11,013 bases of DNA, taken from NCBI GenBank assembly GCA_030430515.1, contig JAUIKX010000098.1:1-11013 (forward strand), in the 5' to 3' direction. Of this stretch, positions 1-6,840 are shown piece after piece. Made by a program: the position numbers and the translations under genes. This stretch comes from Gammaproteobacteria bacterium (GTDB lineage Bacteria; Pseudomonadota; Gammaproteobacteria; Pseudomonadales; Azotimanducaceae). Below the pieces are notes generated by a model that was not told the origin of the DNA, did no database searches, and worked only from the letters and a program-made list of their open reading frames with translations. Numbering within the stretch: position 1 is the first letter of the stretch; the number at the start of each line of letters is the position of its first letter.

Positions 1-1160
1 CCATCGGCAGCGAGGAGATTCTCGTCACCTGCCCCGCCGCGGGACGCATCGCTGCCTTCTTCAATGTCTGCCAGCATCGTGGCAATCGCCTGGCGACCGA
101 GGAATGCGGCAATACCGCCCGGCTGCGCTGCGCATATCACGCCTGGACGTACCGTCTGGATGGCACGCTCGACATCGTGCCGCACAAAGACGAGTTTCCT
201 GAAGACAGCCGGTGCGAAGACCGGCATCTGGCACCGGTCCGCGTGGATGTATGGAACGGCCTCGTCTTCGTCTGCCTGAATGAGCAGGCACCAGACCTTC
301 AGGATTTTCTCGGCCCGATTCCCGAGCTCCTCGACCGCTACCGGTTCGGCGACTTGACGCTGCTGGAAGATCAGACCGTGCGGCTCGACTGCAACTGGAA
401 GGCGGTGGTGGACAACTTCGCCGAGCTCTACCACGTGGACTTCCTTCATCCCCAGCACCAACGCATGGTCGATTGCTGCAACGACACGGTATATCTCTAC
501 CCGAATGGGCACACAGGGCTCGCTGTGCCGGGCGCAACCATCAACCCGCGCTTTCCGGTTCCGGATGAGCCCACCGACATCCACCGCACGCAGCTCGAAA
601 GTCTAGGCCTCGACGCGGAGGACTTCCGCGGACGGGTCCCGGAAATCCGCGAAGCCGTGCAGAAGCGCAAGCGCGAGATCGGACCCGAGCGTGGCTTCGA
701 CTATGATGGCTTCACCGACGAACAGCTTTCCGACATCTGGCAGTTCAACCTGTTTCCGAACGCCATACTGTCTTTCAGCACCGAACATCTCTGGGTGCTG
801 CGCCCTCGCCCGCACCCCACCGACCCCAACCGCTGCCTGTTCGACAAGTGGTCGCTCGTGCGTTTCGCCGACCCGGCTATTGCCACCAACGCCAGAGCGG
901 TGCTCGGGCCCGGTCGCGATTCGCTGCCGGCAACGGCGTTCAAACCGGACGGCTACTCGAGGCCGGCCAGAGACGAGTTCGACTACGCCCAGGTGATCTC
1001 CGGCGAGAAAGACATGACCGACACGATCAACCAGGACGTGGAGCTGCTCGCCGGCGTTCAGGCCGGCATGCGTTCAGCGGGTTTTACCGACGTGGTGCTC
1101 TCCAATGAAGAGCTCAGGGTGCAGCACTTCCACGACCAATGGCAGCGTCTCGTGGGCTGA
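1..1160 (+). CDS. Rieske [2Fe-2S] ring-hydroxylating oxygenase, alpha (catalytic) subunit, 5'-truncated by the window edge
   Basis: This is the catalytic subunit of a Rieske non-heme iron oxygenase, which uses O2 and electrons from a reductase to hydroxylate or demethylate an organic substrate in the cytoplasm. The open frame runs from base 3 without a stop, so the start lies outside the window; 385 residues are visible. The Rieske cluster motif is complete: CQH (Cys codon at 69, His at 75) and CAYH (Cys at 129, His at 138), a CxH-x17-CxxH arrangement. The mononuclear iron site follows as ELYHVDFLH, with His codons at 432 and 447. NQDVELLAGVQAGM supplies the probable third ligand, Asp at 1035. 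The C-terminus NEELRVQHFHDQW is typical of the family. A Met at 177 cannot be the start because it would remove the Rieske cluster. The substrate cannot be told; aromatic acid dioxygenase and choline/carnitine-type monooxygenase both remain possible. No beta subunit, ferredoxin or reductase gene is visible. The last 47 bp overlap the RND gene on the other strand. Confidence 0.95.
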   Translation, partial: IGSEEILVTCPAAGRIAAFFNVCQHRGNRLATEECGNTARLRCAYHAWTYRLDGTLDIVPHKDEFPEDSRCEDRHLAPVRVDVWNGLVFVCLNEQAPDLQDFLGPIPELLDRYRFGDLTLLEDQTVRLDCNWKAVVDNFAELYHVDFLHPQHQRMVDCCNDTVYLYPNGHTGLAVPGATINPRFPVPDEPTDIHRTQLESLGLDAEDFRGRVPEIREAVQKRKREIGPERGFDYDGFTDEQLSDIWQFNLFPNAILSFSTEHLWVLRPRPHPTDPNRCLFDKWSLVRFADPAIATNARAVLGPGRDSLPATAFKPDGYSRPARDEFDYAQVISGEKDMTDTINQDVELLAGVQAGMRSAGFTDVVLSNEELRVQHFHDQWQRLVG

Positions 1161-4100
1161 AGAGCCTGCGGACGTCATCGCCCACAAGGATGTTCACCGG
1201 CACCAGAATCAACGTGATCGCGGTAGCAAACAGAATACCGAAACCCAGCGATATGCCCATGGGTATCAGGAACTGTGCCGTAGTGGATTTTTCCATGAGC
1301 AGCGGCATCAGCCCGAAGAACGTCGTTAACGACGTGAGCAGAATCGGCCGGAAGCGGATCACACCTGCATCGAGCACCGCTTCATGCAGCGTCTTCCCGG
1401 CTTCACGCTGTTTGCGCACGGCATCCACGAGCACGAGGCTGTCGTTCACCACGACACCGGTCAGTGCCATGAGCCCCATGATGCTGAGCATCGACAGGTT
1501 GTATCCCATCAGCCAATGCCCCGCAGTGGCGCCGATCAGGCCGAACGGGATGACGCTCATCACCACCAGCGGCTGGGTGTAAGACTTCAGCGGCAGTGCC
1601 AGCATGCTGTAGATCGCAAAAAGCACGATGAGGATGCCCGACTGCAGGCTGCCGAATGACTCCCTCTGTTCACGCGCCTCACCTTCCATGACGTAGCTCA
1701 GAGACGGATGCTGCACCATCAGCTCATCCAGGAACGCCCGGATATCGTTCTGCAGCACGGTCATGTTCGTGCTCAGTTTGTCCACTTCCGCTGTGATGTT
1801 GACCGTGCGATATCGGTCGATGCGTTTGATTTCCTGGGGCCCGCGACCCGGTGTCAACGTGGCGACCTGCGCAAGCGGTACGCTCTGACCGGTGGGCGTG
1901 CGGATCAGCAGATCGTTCAACGTTCTGAAGTCTGCTCTTTCGGTTGCCGGCAATCGCACGAGCACCCGGATATCGTCACGGCCACGCTGAATGCGCTGCG
2001 CTTCGAAACCGCGGAACGCCTGGCTGACCTGCCCGACGACCGAGTCTCGCGTGAGCCCCAGCACATGTCCCTGGGGTTTGAGCTCGATACGCAGCTCTTC
2101 CTTGCCGTTGGACAACGTGTCAGCGATCTCATAGACGGTAGGATAGGTGGCGAGCCGTGCGCGTATGCGTTCCGCCGCATTCGACAGCTCTTCGAGCGAG
2201 TTGCCGCTCAGCTGAATATCAATGGGGTCCCCCACACGGATGAAACTGGCCCTGAACGTGAGCGACTCCGCACCGGGGATGGTGCCAATGCTCTTGCGCC
2301 ACTCATTGATGAGTTCGTCGGTCGTTACCTCGAGCGTTCGCTTTTCCGGCGGCACGAGTTCAAACGTCACCCGACCGTAGTGCGACCCCACGCTGCCGCG
2401 ACGGGCACCGGTGCTGGAGAGGATGTGCTTGACGATGCTCTCGTTGAGCTCCGGGTCGATGTATTTCTCCTGCAGGGCTCGCGCAGCATCGAACATGCGC
2501 GAAACCTGACGCTGAGTAAGTTCGTACTGAGTGCCCACCGGCATCGTCAGACTGGCATTGACCGTTTCCCCCTGCACGGCTGGCATGAAGACAAATCGTG
2601 TCCAGCCACTGAAAATGAGGGCCAGGACGATGAAAAACGTGCCAACGAACGCAGCAAGTGTGGCGTACCGGTACTTTGCGAGCAGTTCGAGCGTGGGCCG
2701 GTAATACCTGAGGATCCAGTTCTCGAAGCCATCGGCGAAGGACTGCTGCCATCGCACCAGACGACCTGCGTCCTCCTCATCGAAACCTCTGCCCATGCCC
2801 TTGAGATGCGCAGGCAGAACGAATTTGGATTCCACGAGCGAAAAGAACAGCACCGACATCACCACCAGCGCCATCGACCCCATGATGTTGCCGAAGCGGC
2901 CTTCAATGAAGGCCAGCGGCGCGAACGCCACCATCGTCGTCAGCACCCCGAAGGTCACGGGTACCGCAACATCCAGAGTACCGTTCACAGAGGCCTCCAC
3001 GCCGGACTCACCGAGCTTCAGCCGCCGATAAACACTCTCGCCGGTCACGATGGCGTCGTCCACCACGATACCCAGCACGACAATGAAGCCGAACGCGCTC
3101 ATGAGGTTCAACGAGATGCCGAAGACGTTCATGAGGGAGAATGCGCCCAGAAAAGAAATTGGAATGCCAATGAAAACCCAGAAGGCAATTTTCGGCCGCA
3201 GGAACAATGCCAGGAGACCGATGACCAGAATGGCGCCCTGCAGCGCACTGCTGCCCAACACGCCGAGGCGGTTGCGCAGCTGCTGAGCGTCATCGTCCCA
3301 ATACTCGAGTGTGATGCCCGCGGGCAGCCTGCCCTGCTGACCATCGATGTAGGCCTTTACCGCCTCAGAGACCTCGAGCGCACTTTCGCTGCCGACGCGC
3401 TTGACGTCGACCAGGGCAGCGAAGTCTCCGTCAAAGAGCGTCGTCACTGCGTCTTCCTCGAAACCGTCGCGCACCTCAGCGACATCAGCCACCCGGAGAA
3501 TGCTGCCGTCGGGATTCGTTTTCACCACGATGTTCTCGAAGTCGGCACGGCGGTAGGCCTGTCCTTTCGAGCGGATCAGCACGTCTCCACCACGGGTGCG
3601 TACGTTACCGGCTGACAGGTCCTGGGAGCTGGCACGCACCGCTGTGGCGAGCTGCGCCAGGGTCAGGTCGAACTCACGCAGCCGATCCTGAGACGCTTCG
3701 ATGGCGATTTCGTAGCGACGTACCGCATCGAGAGACACCTGACTGATGTTCGGATGGCGCAGCAGGTCATCGCGCACCTGCTCTGCCATCAGGCGGATTT
3801 CCGCTTCGCTGACCGGACCCGCGATGACAACCGTGATGACCTCCCAGCTCATCTGGGCCAGGCTGACGATGGGATTTTCCGCCTCCACCGGGAACGTATT
3901 GATCGCATCCACCCGGGTCTTCACCTCGTCGAGCAGCACCCGTGGCTCAAAGTCTTCATCCACTTCCACCAGCACACTGGCGCTCCCCTCGACCGACGAA
4001 CTGGTGATCCGTTTGATGCCTTCGAGGCCTTCCAGCGACTCTTCGATGCGCACCGCAAGGCCGAGCTCGGCATCTTCCGGTGTGGCGCCTCTCAGCGCCA

Positions 4101-4242
4101 CACGGATGGAGATGATGTCCGGTTCCGTGCTCGGAAAAATCTCTACCGGCGTGTTGTACATGAGCATGTAGCCGCCCAGCATGAGCACCGATGCCATGAG
4201 CAGGTTGGCCGCAACGCTATTGTGGGCAAACCAGCGGATCAT
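1114..4242 (-). CDS. RND-family efflux transporter, inner-membrane pump subunit (AcrB/MdtB-like)
   Basis: This is a full-length 1042-residue inner-membrane proton-driven pump of the resistance-nodulation-division superfamily, the motor of a tripartite exporter. The first membrane helix lies at about residues 10-28. A large periplasmic loop follows, then helices 2-6 at about 333-475, a second periplasmic loop at about 550-860, and the last helices at about 866-1025. Helix 4 carries GIVVDDAIVTGE with the paired proton-relay aspartates Asp395-Asp396. Helix 10 carries GVVVNDSLVLVD, so the position of the AcrB relay lysine is Asn933-Asp934 here. The segment after residue 960 (FRPILLTSLTTFFGLMP) is a classic RND signature. 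The start ATG overlaps the adaptor's TGA as ATGA (4239-4242), with a modest GGCAGG-type ribosome site upstream, which implies translational coupling. The last 15 residues overlap the convergent Rieske gene. The substrate is unknown; length and motifs favour multidrug/hydrophobe export over heavy-metal export. Confidence 0.95.
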   Translation of the reverse strand: MIRWFAHNSVAANLLMASVLMLGGYMLMYNTPVEIFPSTEPDIISIRVALRGATPEDAELGLAVRIEESLEGLEGIKRITSSSVEGSASVLVEVDEDFEPRVLLDEVKTRVDAINTFPVEAENPIVSLAQMSWEVITVVIAGPVSEAEIRLMAEQVRDDLLRHPNISQVSLDAVRRYEIAIEASQDRLREFDLTLAQLATAVRASSQDLSAGNVRTRGGDVLIRSKGQAYRRADFENIVVKTNPDGSILRVADVAEVRDGFEEDAVTTLFDGDFAALVDVKRVGSESALEVSEAVKAYIDGQQGRLPAGITLEYWDDDAQQLRNRLGVLGSSALQGAILVIGLLALFLRPKIAFWVFIGIPISFLGAFSLMNVFGISLNLMSAFGFIVVLGIVVDDAIVTGESVYRRLKLGESGVEASVNGTLDVAVPVTFGVLTTMVAFAPLAFIEGRFGNIMGSMALVVMSVLFFSLVESKFVLPAHLKGMGRGFDEEDAGRLVRWQQSFADGFENWILRYYRPTLELLAKYRYATLAAFVGTFFIVLALIFSGWTRFVFMPAVQGETVNASLTMPVGTQYELTQRQVSRMFDAARALQEKYIDPELNESIVKHILSSTGARRGSVGSHYGRVTFELVPPEKRTLEVTTDELINEWRKSIGTIPGAESLTFRASFIRVGDPIDIQLSGNSLEELSNAAERIRARLATYPTVYEIADTLSNGKEELRIELKPQGHVLGLTRDSVVGQVSQAFRGFEAQRIQRGRDDIRVLVRLPATERADFRTLNDLLIRTPTGQSVPLAQVATLTPGRGPQEIKRIDRYRTVNITAEVDKLSTNMTVLQNDIRAFLDELMVQHPSLSYVMEGEAREQRESFGSLQSGILIVLFAIYSMLALPLKSYTQPLVVMSVIPFGLIGATAGHWLMGYNLSMLSIMGLMALTGVVVNDSLVLVDAVRKQREAGKTLHEAVLDAGVIRFRPILLTSLTTFFGLMPLLMEKSTTAQFLIPMGISLGFGILFATAITLILVPVNILVGDDVRRLFSPRDAAIGRGSAAP

Positions 4243-4628
4243 GATGAGCCTGCCTGCCGAGTCTGCACCCGGGTGCCGGAAGGCACCTGACCCAGCGGCG
4301 TCACCACCAGCTGATCCCCCATGTTCACGCCCGCACTGACGACTGCATCGATGCCGTTCTGCCAGGCGATGTCAACTTTCCTTCTCTGCAGTACCCCGTC
4401 TTCGACAACGTAGACGTAAGTATTCTGATAGATGGCCTTGGCCGGGATCGGCAGCGCATCGCGCACCACCCTTCCGTCAATCTCAGCCGTAACGTACTCA
4501 CCGATCTTCAACGGCCGCTCCACCTTCTCGGAGGCCACATAGGGATGATCGACTTGCGCCACCACATGAAGCTGTCGTGCCACTTCGTCGATAGCCCCTT
4601 CCGTGCGAACGATGCCCATCGCCGCCAC
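4239..4628 (-). CDS. C-terminal fragment of the RND membrane fusion protein
   Basis: This frame of up to 129 residues begins with a GTG at 4628, with an in-frame ATG at 4619, and holds the rest of the adaptor. GIVRTEGAIDEVARQLHVVAQ is the beta-barrel strand pair found after the coiled coil in AcrA/MexA-like proteins. LKIGEYVTAEIDGR follows, and the membrane-proximal domain comes next (PAKAIYQNTYVYVVEDGVLQRRKVDI ... MGDQLVVTPLGQVPSGTRV). No ribosome site typical of an independent gene was seen, and the frame lacks any signal sequence, so independent function is improbable. It is best read as the downstream half of the broken adaptor gene. Its TGA stop overlaps the pump's ATG (ATGA, 4239-4242). 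Confidence 0.75.
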   Translation of the reverse strand: MAAMGIVRTEGAIDEVARQLHVVAQVDHPYVASEKVERPLKIGEYVTAEIDGRVVRDALPIPAKAIYQNTYVYVVEDGVLQRRKVDIAWQNGIDAVVSAGVNMGDQLVVTPLGQVPSGTRVQTRQAGSS

Positions 4629-5331
4629 CTTCCGGAAGCGCTACAAAGGCGAGATCCGCGGTACGCAGGGGCAACCGAACCTCAGCGTAGTCTGTGGCGT
4701 AGACCTCGCCGAGCTGCGCGCCACCCGTAACCACCTGACCGAGATCCACAGACTGGCGCAGCACCCTGCCGGAGTATGGCGCTCTGATACTCGTGCGCTC
4801 CAGGTCGAGTTTGGCTCTCGTGAGCGAGGAGCGCGCCGAAACCACGCGTGCCTCGGCGGCTTTGAGCTGCGGTTTGCGCAGCACCAGATCTGAAGGTACT
4901 TCACCCGGCTCACCGATCCGCTGCCAATCGATCTGCGCCTGCTCGGCTCTGGCCTGCTCCTGCGCTTCAGCCTGCAGCGCATCCATGAGCGTGGCCTCTG
5001 CGATACTGACGGCGGCTTCGTAGTCGCGGGGGTCGATGTTCAGGAGCACATCGCCTTTACTGAAAAAACCACCGGCACGAAAATTCTCTGCGACATCGAC
5101 AATCTGGCCTGCCACCTGCGCCACCAGCACGCTGCGGGTTCTGGGTTGAACCGTGCCGTAGCTGGCCACCGTGATGGGGTAGTCGCGCGGTTGCACCGTG
5201 ATGACTTCGACAACGGTCTGAGGGCCCTTCGGCCCACCGCCGCGGTTGGCTTCGGGCGGATTCCTGAGCACCAGCATCCCCACTGCAATCAGCACAACAA
5301 ATATTACAAAGGGAAGCAGAATGCGTTTCAT
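4498..5331 (-). CDS. N-terminal fragment of the RND membrane fusion protein
   Basis: The frame encodes 277 residues, of which about the first 235 belong to the adaptor. Residues 4-22 (ILLPFVIFVVLIAVGMLVL) form a single inner-membrane anchor with no lipobox cysteine. Residues about 58-105 are the first biotinyl-lipoyl half (VAQVAGQIVDVAENFRAGG). A long alanine/glutamine-rich helical hairpin spans about 108-175. The second lipoyl half follows (ERTSIRAPYSGRVLRQSV), then the start of the beta-barrel domain (YATDYAEVRLPLRTADLAF). The tail after about residue 237 (DGHRSHGRGYRRSG...) is out-of-frame translation and has no family character. The start ATG at 5331 is preceded by an AGAGGA purine tract at 5335-5340 and overlaps the outer-membrane factor's stop as ATGA (5328-5331). 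If translated as read, the product would lack the rest of the barrel and the membrane-proximal domain and is unlikely to work. Confidence 0.8.
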   Translation of the reverse strand: MKRILLPFVIFVVLIAVGMLVLRNPPEANRGGGPKGPQTVVEVITVQPRDYPITVASYGTVQPRTRSVLVAQVAGQIVDVAENFRAGGFFSKGDVLLNIDPRDYEAAVSIAEATLMDALQAEAQEQARAEQAQIDWQRIGEPGEVPSDLVLRKPQLKAAEARVVSARSSLTRAKLDLERTSIRAPYSGRVLRQSVDLGQVVTGGAQLGEVYATDYAEVRLPLRTADLAFVALPEGGGDGHRSHGRGYRRSGTTASCGGASRSSLCGLREGGAAVEDR

Positions 5332-6731
5332 GTATCCTCTTCTCTGGTTTGAAAGTCACCGCCAAGCGCCAGCAGCAACCTGACACGGTTCTGTGCTGCC
5401 TGGCTCGCCAGCTGCACGACGGCAGTCTGTGCATCGAACGCCCGCCTCTGGGCTTCCAGCACCGTCGTGTAGGTTACAAGGCCGCGCTCGTACTGATCGC
5501 TGGCAAGCGCCAGAGCTGCCTCTGCGTTTTCCCGGGCCTGCACCGAGGCGGTGTAGCGGCCGTGCAGTTTCTGCCCGTTGGACAATGCATTTTCCACTTC
5601 AGCAAGCGCATCGAACACCACCTGAAGATAGCGCTGCTCTGCCTGCTCCACGCGTATCCTCGCTTGACGCTCGAGCGCACGCAGGCGCCCACCCTGAAAA
5701 ATGGGCTGCAACAGACTGGCGGACACTCGGAATGCAAGTGGGCCACCTTCGATGAGGGTGTCGACGTTGGGCGCTGAATCGCTCAGGGAGCCCGAGAGGT
5801 TCAACATCGGGAAGCGGTTTTTGTGCGCCACGGCCAGAGCAGCGTCGGATGCCAGCAGATCGAGCCATGCCGACTGGATGTCCGGGCGGCGCTTCAGAAG
5901 GTCAGACGGAATACCCGCAGACGGGAGAACGTCGACCTCAGGCAACGGCAGATCGACCACCAGGTCTCCATCCGGATAGTCGCTGACCAGCCGCTCAAGA
6001 GCCGTGGCCGCTTCATAACGGGCCTGCTGCTGCGCCGCGAGGTTGGCCATCTCCTGCTCCACCGAGTTTCTGGCCAGATAGACATCCAGCGCCGAGTTCA
6101 GACCGCTGCGGTAACCACGCTCGATCACATCGAGCCCGGCGCGCAGGTTCTCGAGCCGTTCCAGCACCACCCGCTCGAGCTCAACCGCGGCCGTCAGCGT
6201 GAATGCACCGCTCAGCACCTGAGCAACGAGGCTCCTCCTGGCCAGGAGAAAGTTCATCTCTTCGGCACCCAGCTGCAGTACCGCCTGCCGCTGGGCATCC
6301 CGCAGACGCCCCCAGATATCGAGCTCCAGGCCAACGTCTGCCGACACATCGACCTGCTCGTTGATGACCCCCAGCTGCCGTTGGTCGAAGCCCTGCTGAA
6401 AAACCGTGCGGTTCCTGCGCCCGGACGCCCCCAAAGAAAGGCTCGGCCAGAGCTCCGCGCCGGCAACACGCACCTGCTGCAGTGACGCCTCCACCGCCAG
6501 CGCCTGCTGACGAAGCGCGTAATTTTCCTCGAGCGCCTGCTCCACCAGCCCGATCAGATCGCCCGCACCCACCGCACCGAGCCAGTCCGCGTCGGGGGAA
6601 CCTTCAGGCACCTCGGCGCGCCATCTTTCCGGCAGGGCAAACTCATCGATCAGCGGCTCACGCTGACCGGCGCAGGCGCTCAGTAACAGGACCGGTACTG
6701 CCAATACAACGAGGTAGGCGCAATTGCGCAT
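5328..6731 (-). CDS. Outer-membrane efflux lipoprotein, NodT/OprM-type (TolC superfamily)
   Basis: This is the outer-membrane channel of the tripartite efflux system, 467 residues, the usual length for the NodT/OprM group. The N-terminus is a lipoprotein signal peptide: a hydrophobic run at residues 6-17, then the lipobox LSAC with the lipidated cysteine at residue 20 followed by Ala. Two outer-membrane-efflux-protein repeats follow, at about 55-250 and 275-455. Each is an alternation of long alanine/glutamine-rich helices and short beta strands. The second repeat opens with the family signature LLKRRPDIQSAW (residues 279-289) and AHKNRFPMLNLSGSLS (about 302-317). The gene is first in the operon and overlaps the adaptor by ATGA at 5328-5331. 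The start at 6731 is chosen because it gives the complete lipoprotein signal. The ribosome site in front of it is poor (TACCCCTTC-ATG). Confidence 0.95.
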   Translation of the reverse strand: MRNCAYLVVLAVPVLLLSACAGQREPLIDEFALPERWRAEVPEGSPDADWLGAVGAGDLIGLVEQALEENYALRQQALAVEASLQQVRVAGAELWPSLSLGASGRRNRTVFQQGFDQRQLGVINEQVDVSADVGLELDIWGRLRDAQRQAVLQLGAEEMNFLLARRSLVAQVLSGAFTLTAAVELERVVLERLENLRAGLDVIERGYRSGLNSALDVYLARNSVEQEMANLAAQQQARYEAATALERLVSDYPDGDLVVDLPLPEVDVLPSAGIPSDLLKRRPDIQSAWLDLLASDAALAVAHKNRFPMLNLSGSLSDSAPNVDTLIEGGPLAFRVSASLLQPIFQGGRLRALERQARIRVEQAEQRYLQVVFDALAEVENALSNGQKLHGRYTASVQARENAEAALALASDQYERGLVTYTTVLEAQRRAFDAQTAVVQLASQAAQNRVRLLLALGGDFQTREEDT

Positions 6732-6757
6732 GAAGGGGTACTAATAAAGTTTGCCAC

Positions 6758-6763
6758 ATTATA
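6758..6763 (-). promoter_or_regulatory. Candidate -10 box (TATAAT) of the efflux operon
   Basis: Reading the minus strand, a perfect TATAAT lies 26 bp upstream of the outer-membrane factor ATG. It is the only consensus-like -10 in the 109-bp divergent region. The expected -35 position (about 6780-6787) has no good match to TTGACA, so the promoter may depend on an activator. Transcription from here would give a leader of only about 20 nt. Confidence 0.5.
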
Positions 6764-6805
6764 CGAGCAAAACGCGGTTCTCCGTCGCACCAGCACTGAG
6801 GTAAT

Positions 6806-6829
6806 CTTGCTCCAATCACAACGAGCAAG
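6806..6829. repeat. Inverted repeat CTTGCTC-N10-GAGCAAG, possible operator or RBS hairpin
   Basis: A perfect 7-bp inverted repeat with a 10-base spacer lies just before the dehydrogenase start. Its right arm overlaps the Shine-Dalgarno sequence at 6827-6833. An 8-base direct copy of the right arm region, ACGAGCAA, occurs at 6763-6770 and 6821-6828; the first copy abuts the efflux -10 box. It could bind a dimeric repressor or form an mRNA hairpin masking the ribosome site. No regulator gene is present in the window to support either reading. Confidence 0.4.
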
Positions 6830-6833
6830 GGAG
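6827..6833 (+). promoter_or_regulatory. Shine-Dalgarno site of the SDR gene
   Basis: AAGGGAG ends 7 bases before the ATG at 6841, which is good spacing and fixes the start of the dehydrogenase. Its first bases lie inside the right arm of the inverted repeat at 6806-6829. Confidence 0.7.
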
Positions 6834-6840
6834 ATACCCC

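Larger units (their letters stand above)
4239..5331 (-). pseudogene. RND efflux membrane fusion protein (HlyD/AcrA-type adaptor), frameshifted with an apparent small deletion
   Basis: Two adjacent minus-strand frames together make one periplasmic adaptor bridging the pump and the outer-membrane channel. The N-terminal part reads in one frame from ATG at 5331 through LPLRTADLAFVALPEG, ending near 4626. The sequence then makes family sense only in the frame shifted by one base, GIVRTEGAIDEVARQ..., which runs to the TGA at 4239-4241. The switch lies in a GGT-GGC-GGC tract at about 4619-4632. Joined up, the protein is about 365 residues. From knowledge of this family I expect roughly 15-25 extra residues between the LPEG region and the IVRTEGA strand. 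This looks like a deletion whose length is not a multiple of three, rather than a one-base error alone. Both flanks are otherwise intact and the start and stop keep ATGA overlaps with their neighbours. The change is therefore either recent or an assembly or sequencing error. Confidence 0.8.
6732..6840. promoter_or_regulatory. Divergent intergenic control region between the efflux operon and the SDR gene
   Basis: This 109-bp stretch separates two divergently transcribed units and is the only sizeable non-coding DNA in the window. It is visibly more AT-rich than its flanks on the efflux side. It holds the TATAAT box for the efflux operon and the ribosome site of the dehydrogenase gene. It also has three copies of a short motif: GAGCAA at 6765-6770, its inverse TTGCTC at 6807-6812, and GAGCAA at 6823-6828. 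No convincing promoter for the plus-strand gene was found. Confidence 0.6.

Noticed and set aside
177..1160. Start of the Rieske gene at the ATG at 177
   Set aside because: The frame is open to the left edge and the upstream part encodes the complete Rieske cluster motif, so the true start is outside the window.
1708..3615. A 635-codon plus-strand open frame antisense to the RND pump gene
   Set aside because: Its translation is rich in His, Arg and Gln, without domain character. It lies wholly inside a convincing pump gene and is explained by codon bias of the opposite strand.
4498..4628. Programmed frameshift producing a fused adaptor
   Set aside because: No slippery heptamer or clear stimulatory structure was seen at the junction, and residues also appear to be missing, which frameshifting would not restore.
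5823..6485. A 220-codon plus-strand open frame antisense to the outer-membrane factor
   Set aside because: It is a compositional shadow of the lipoprotein channel gene, with no recognisable domain or ribosome site.
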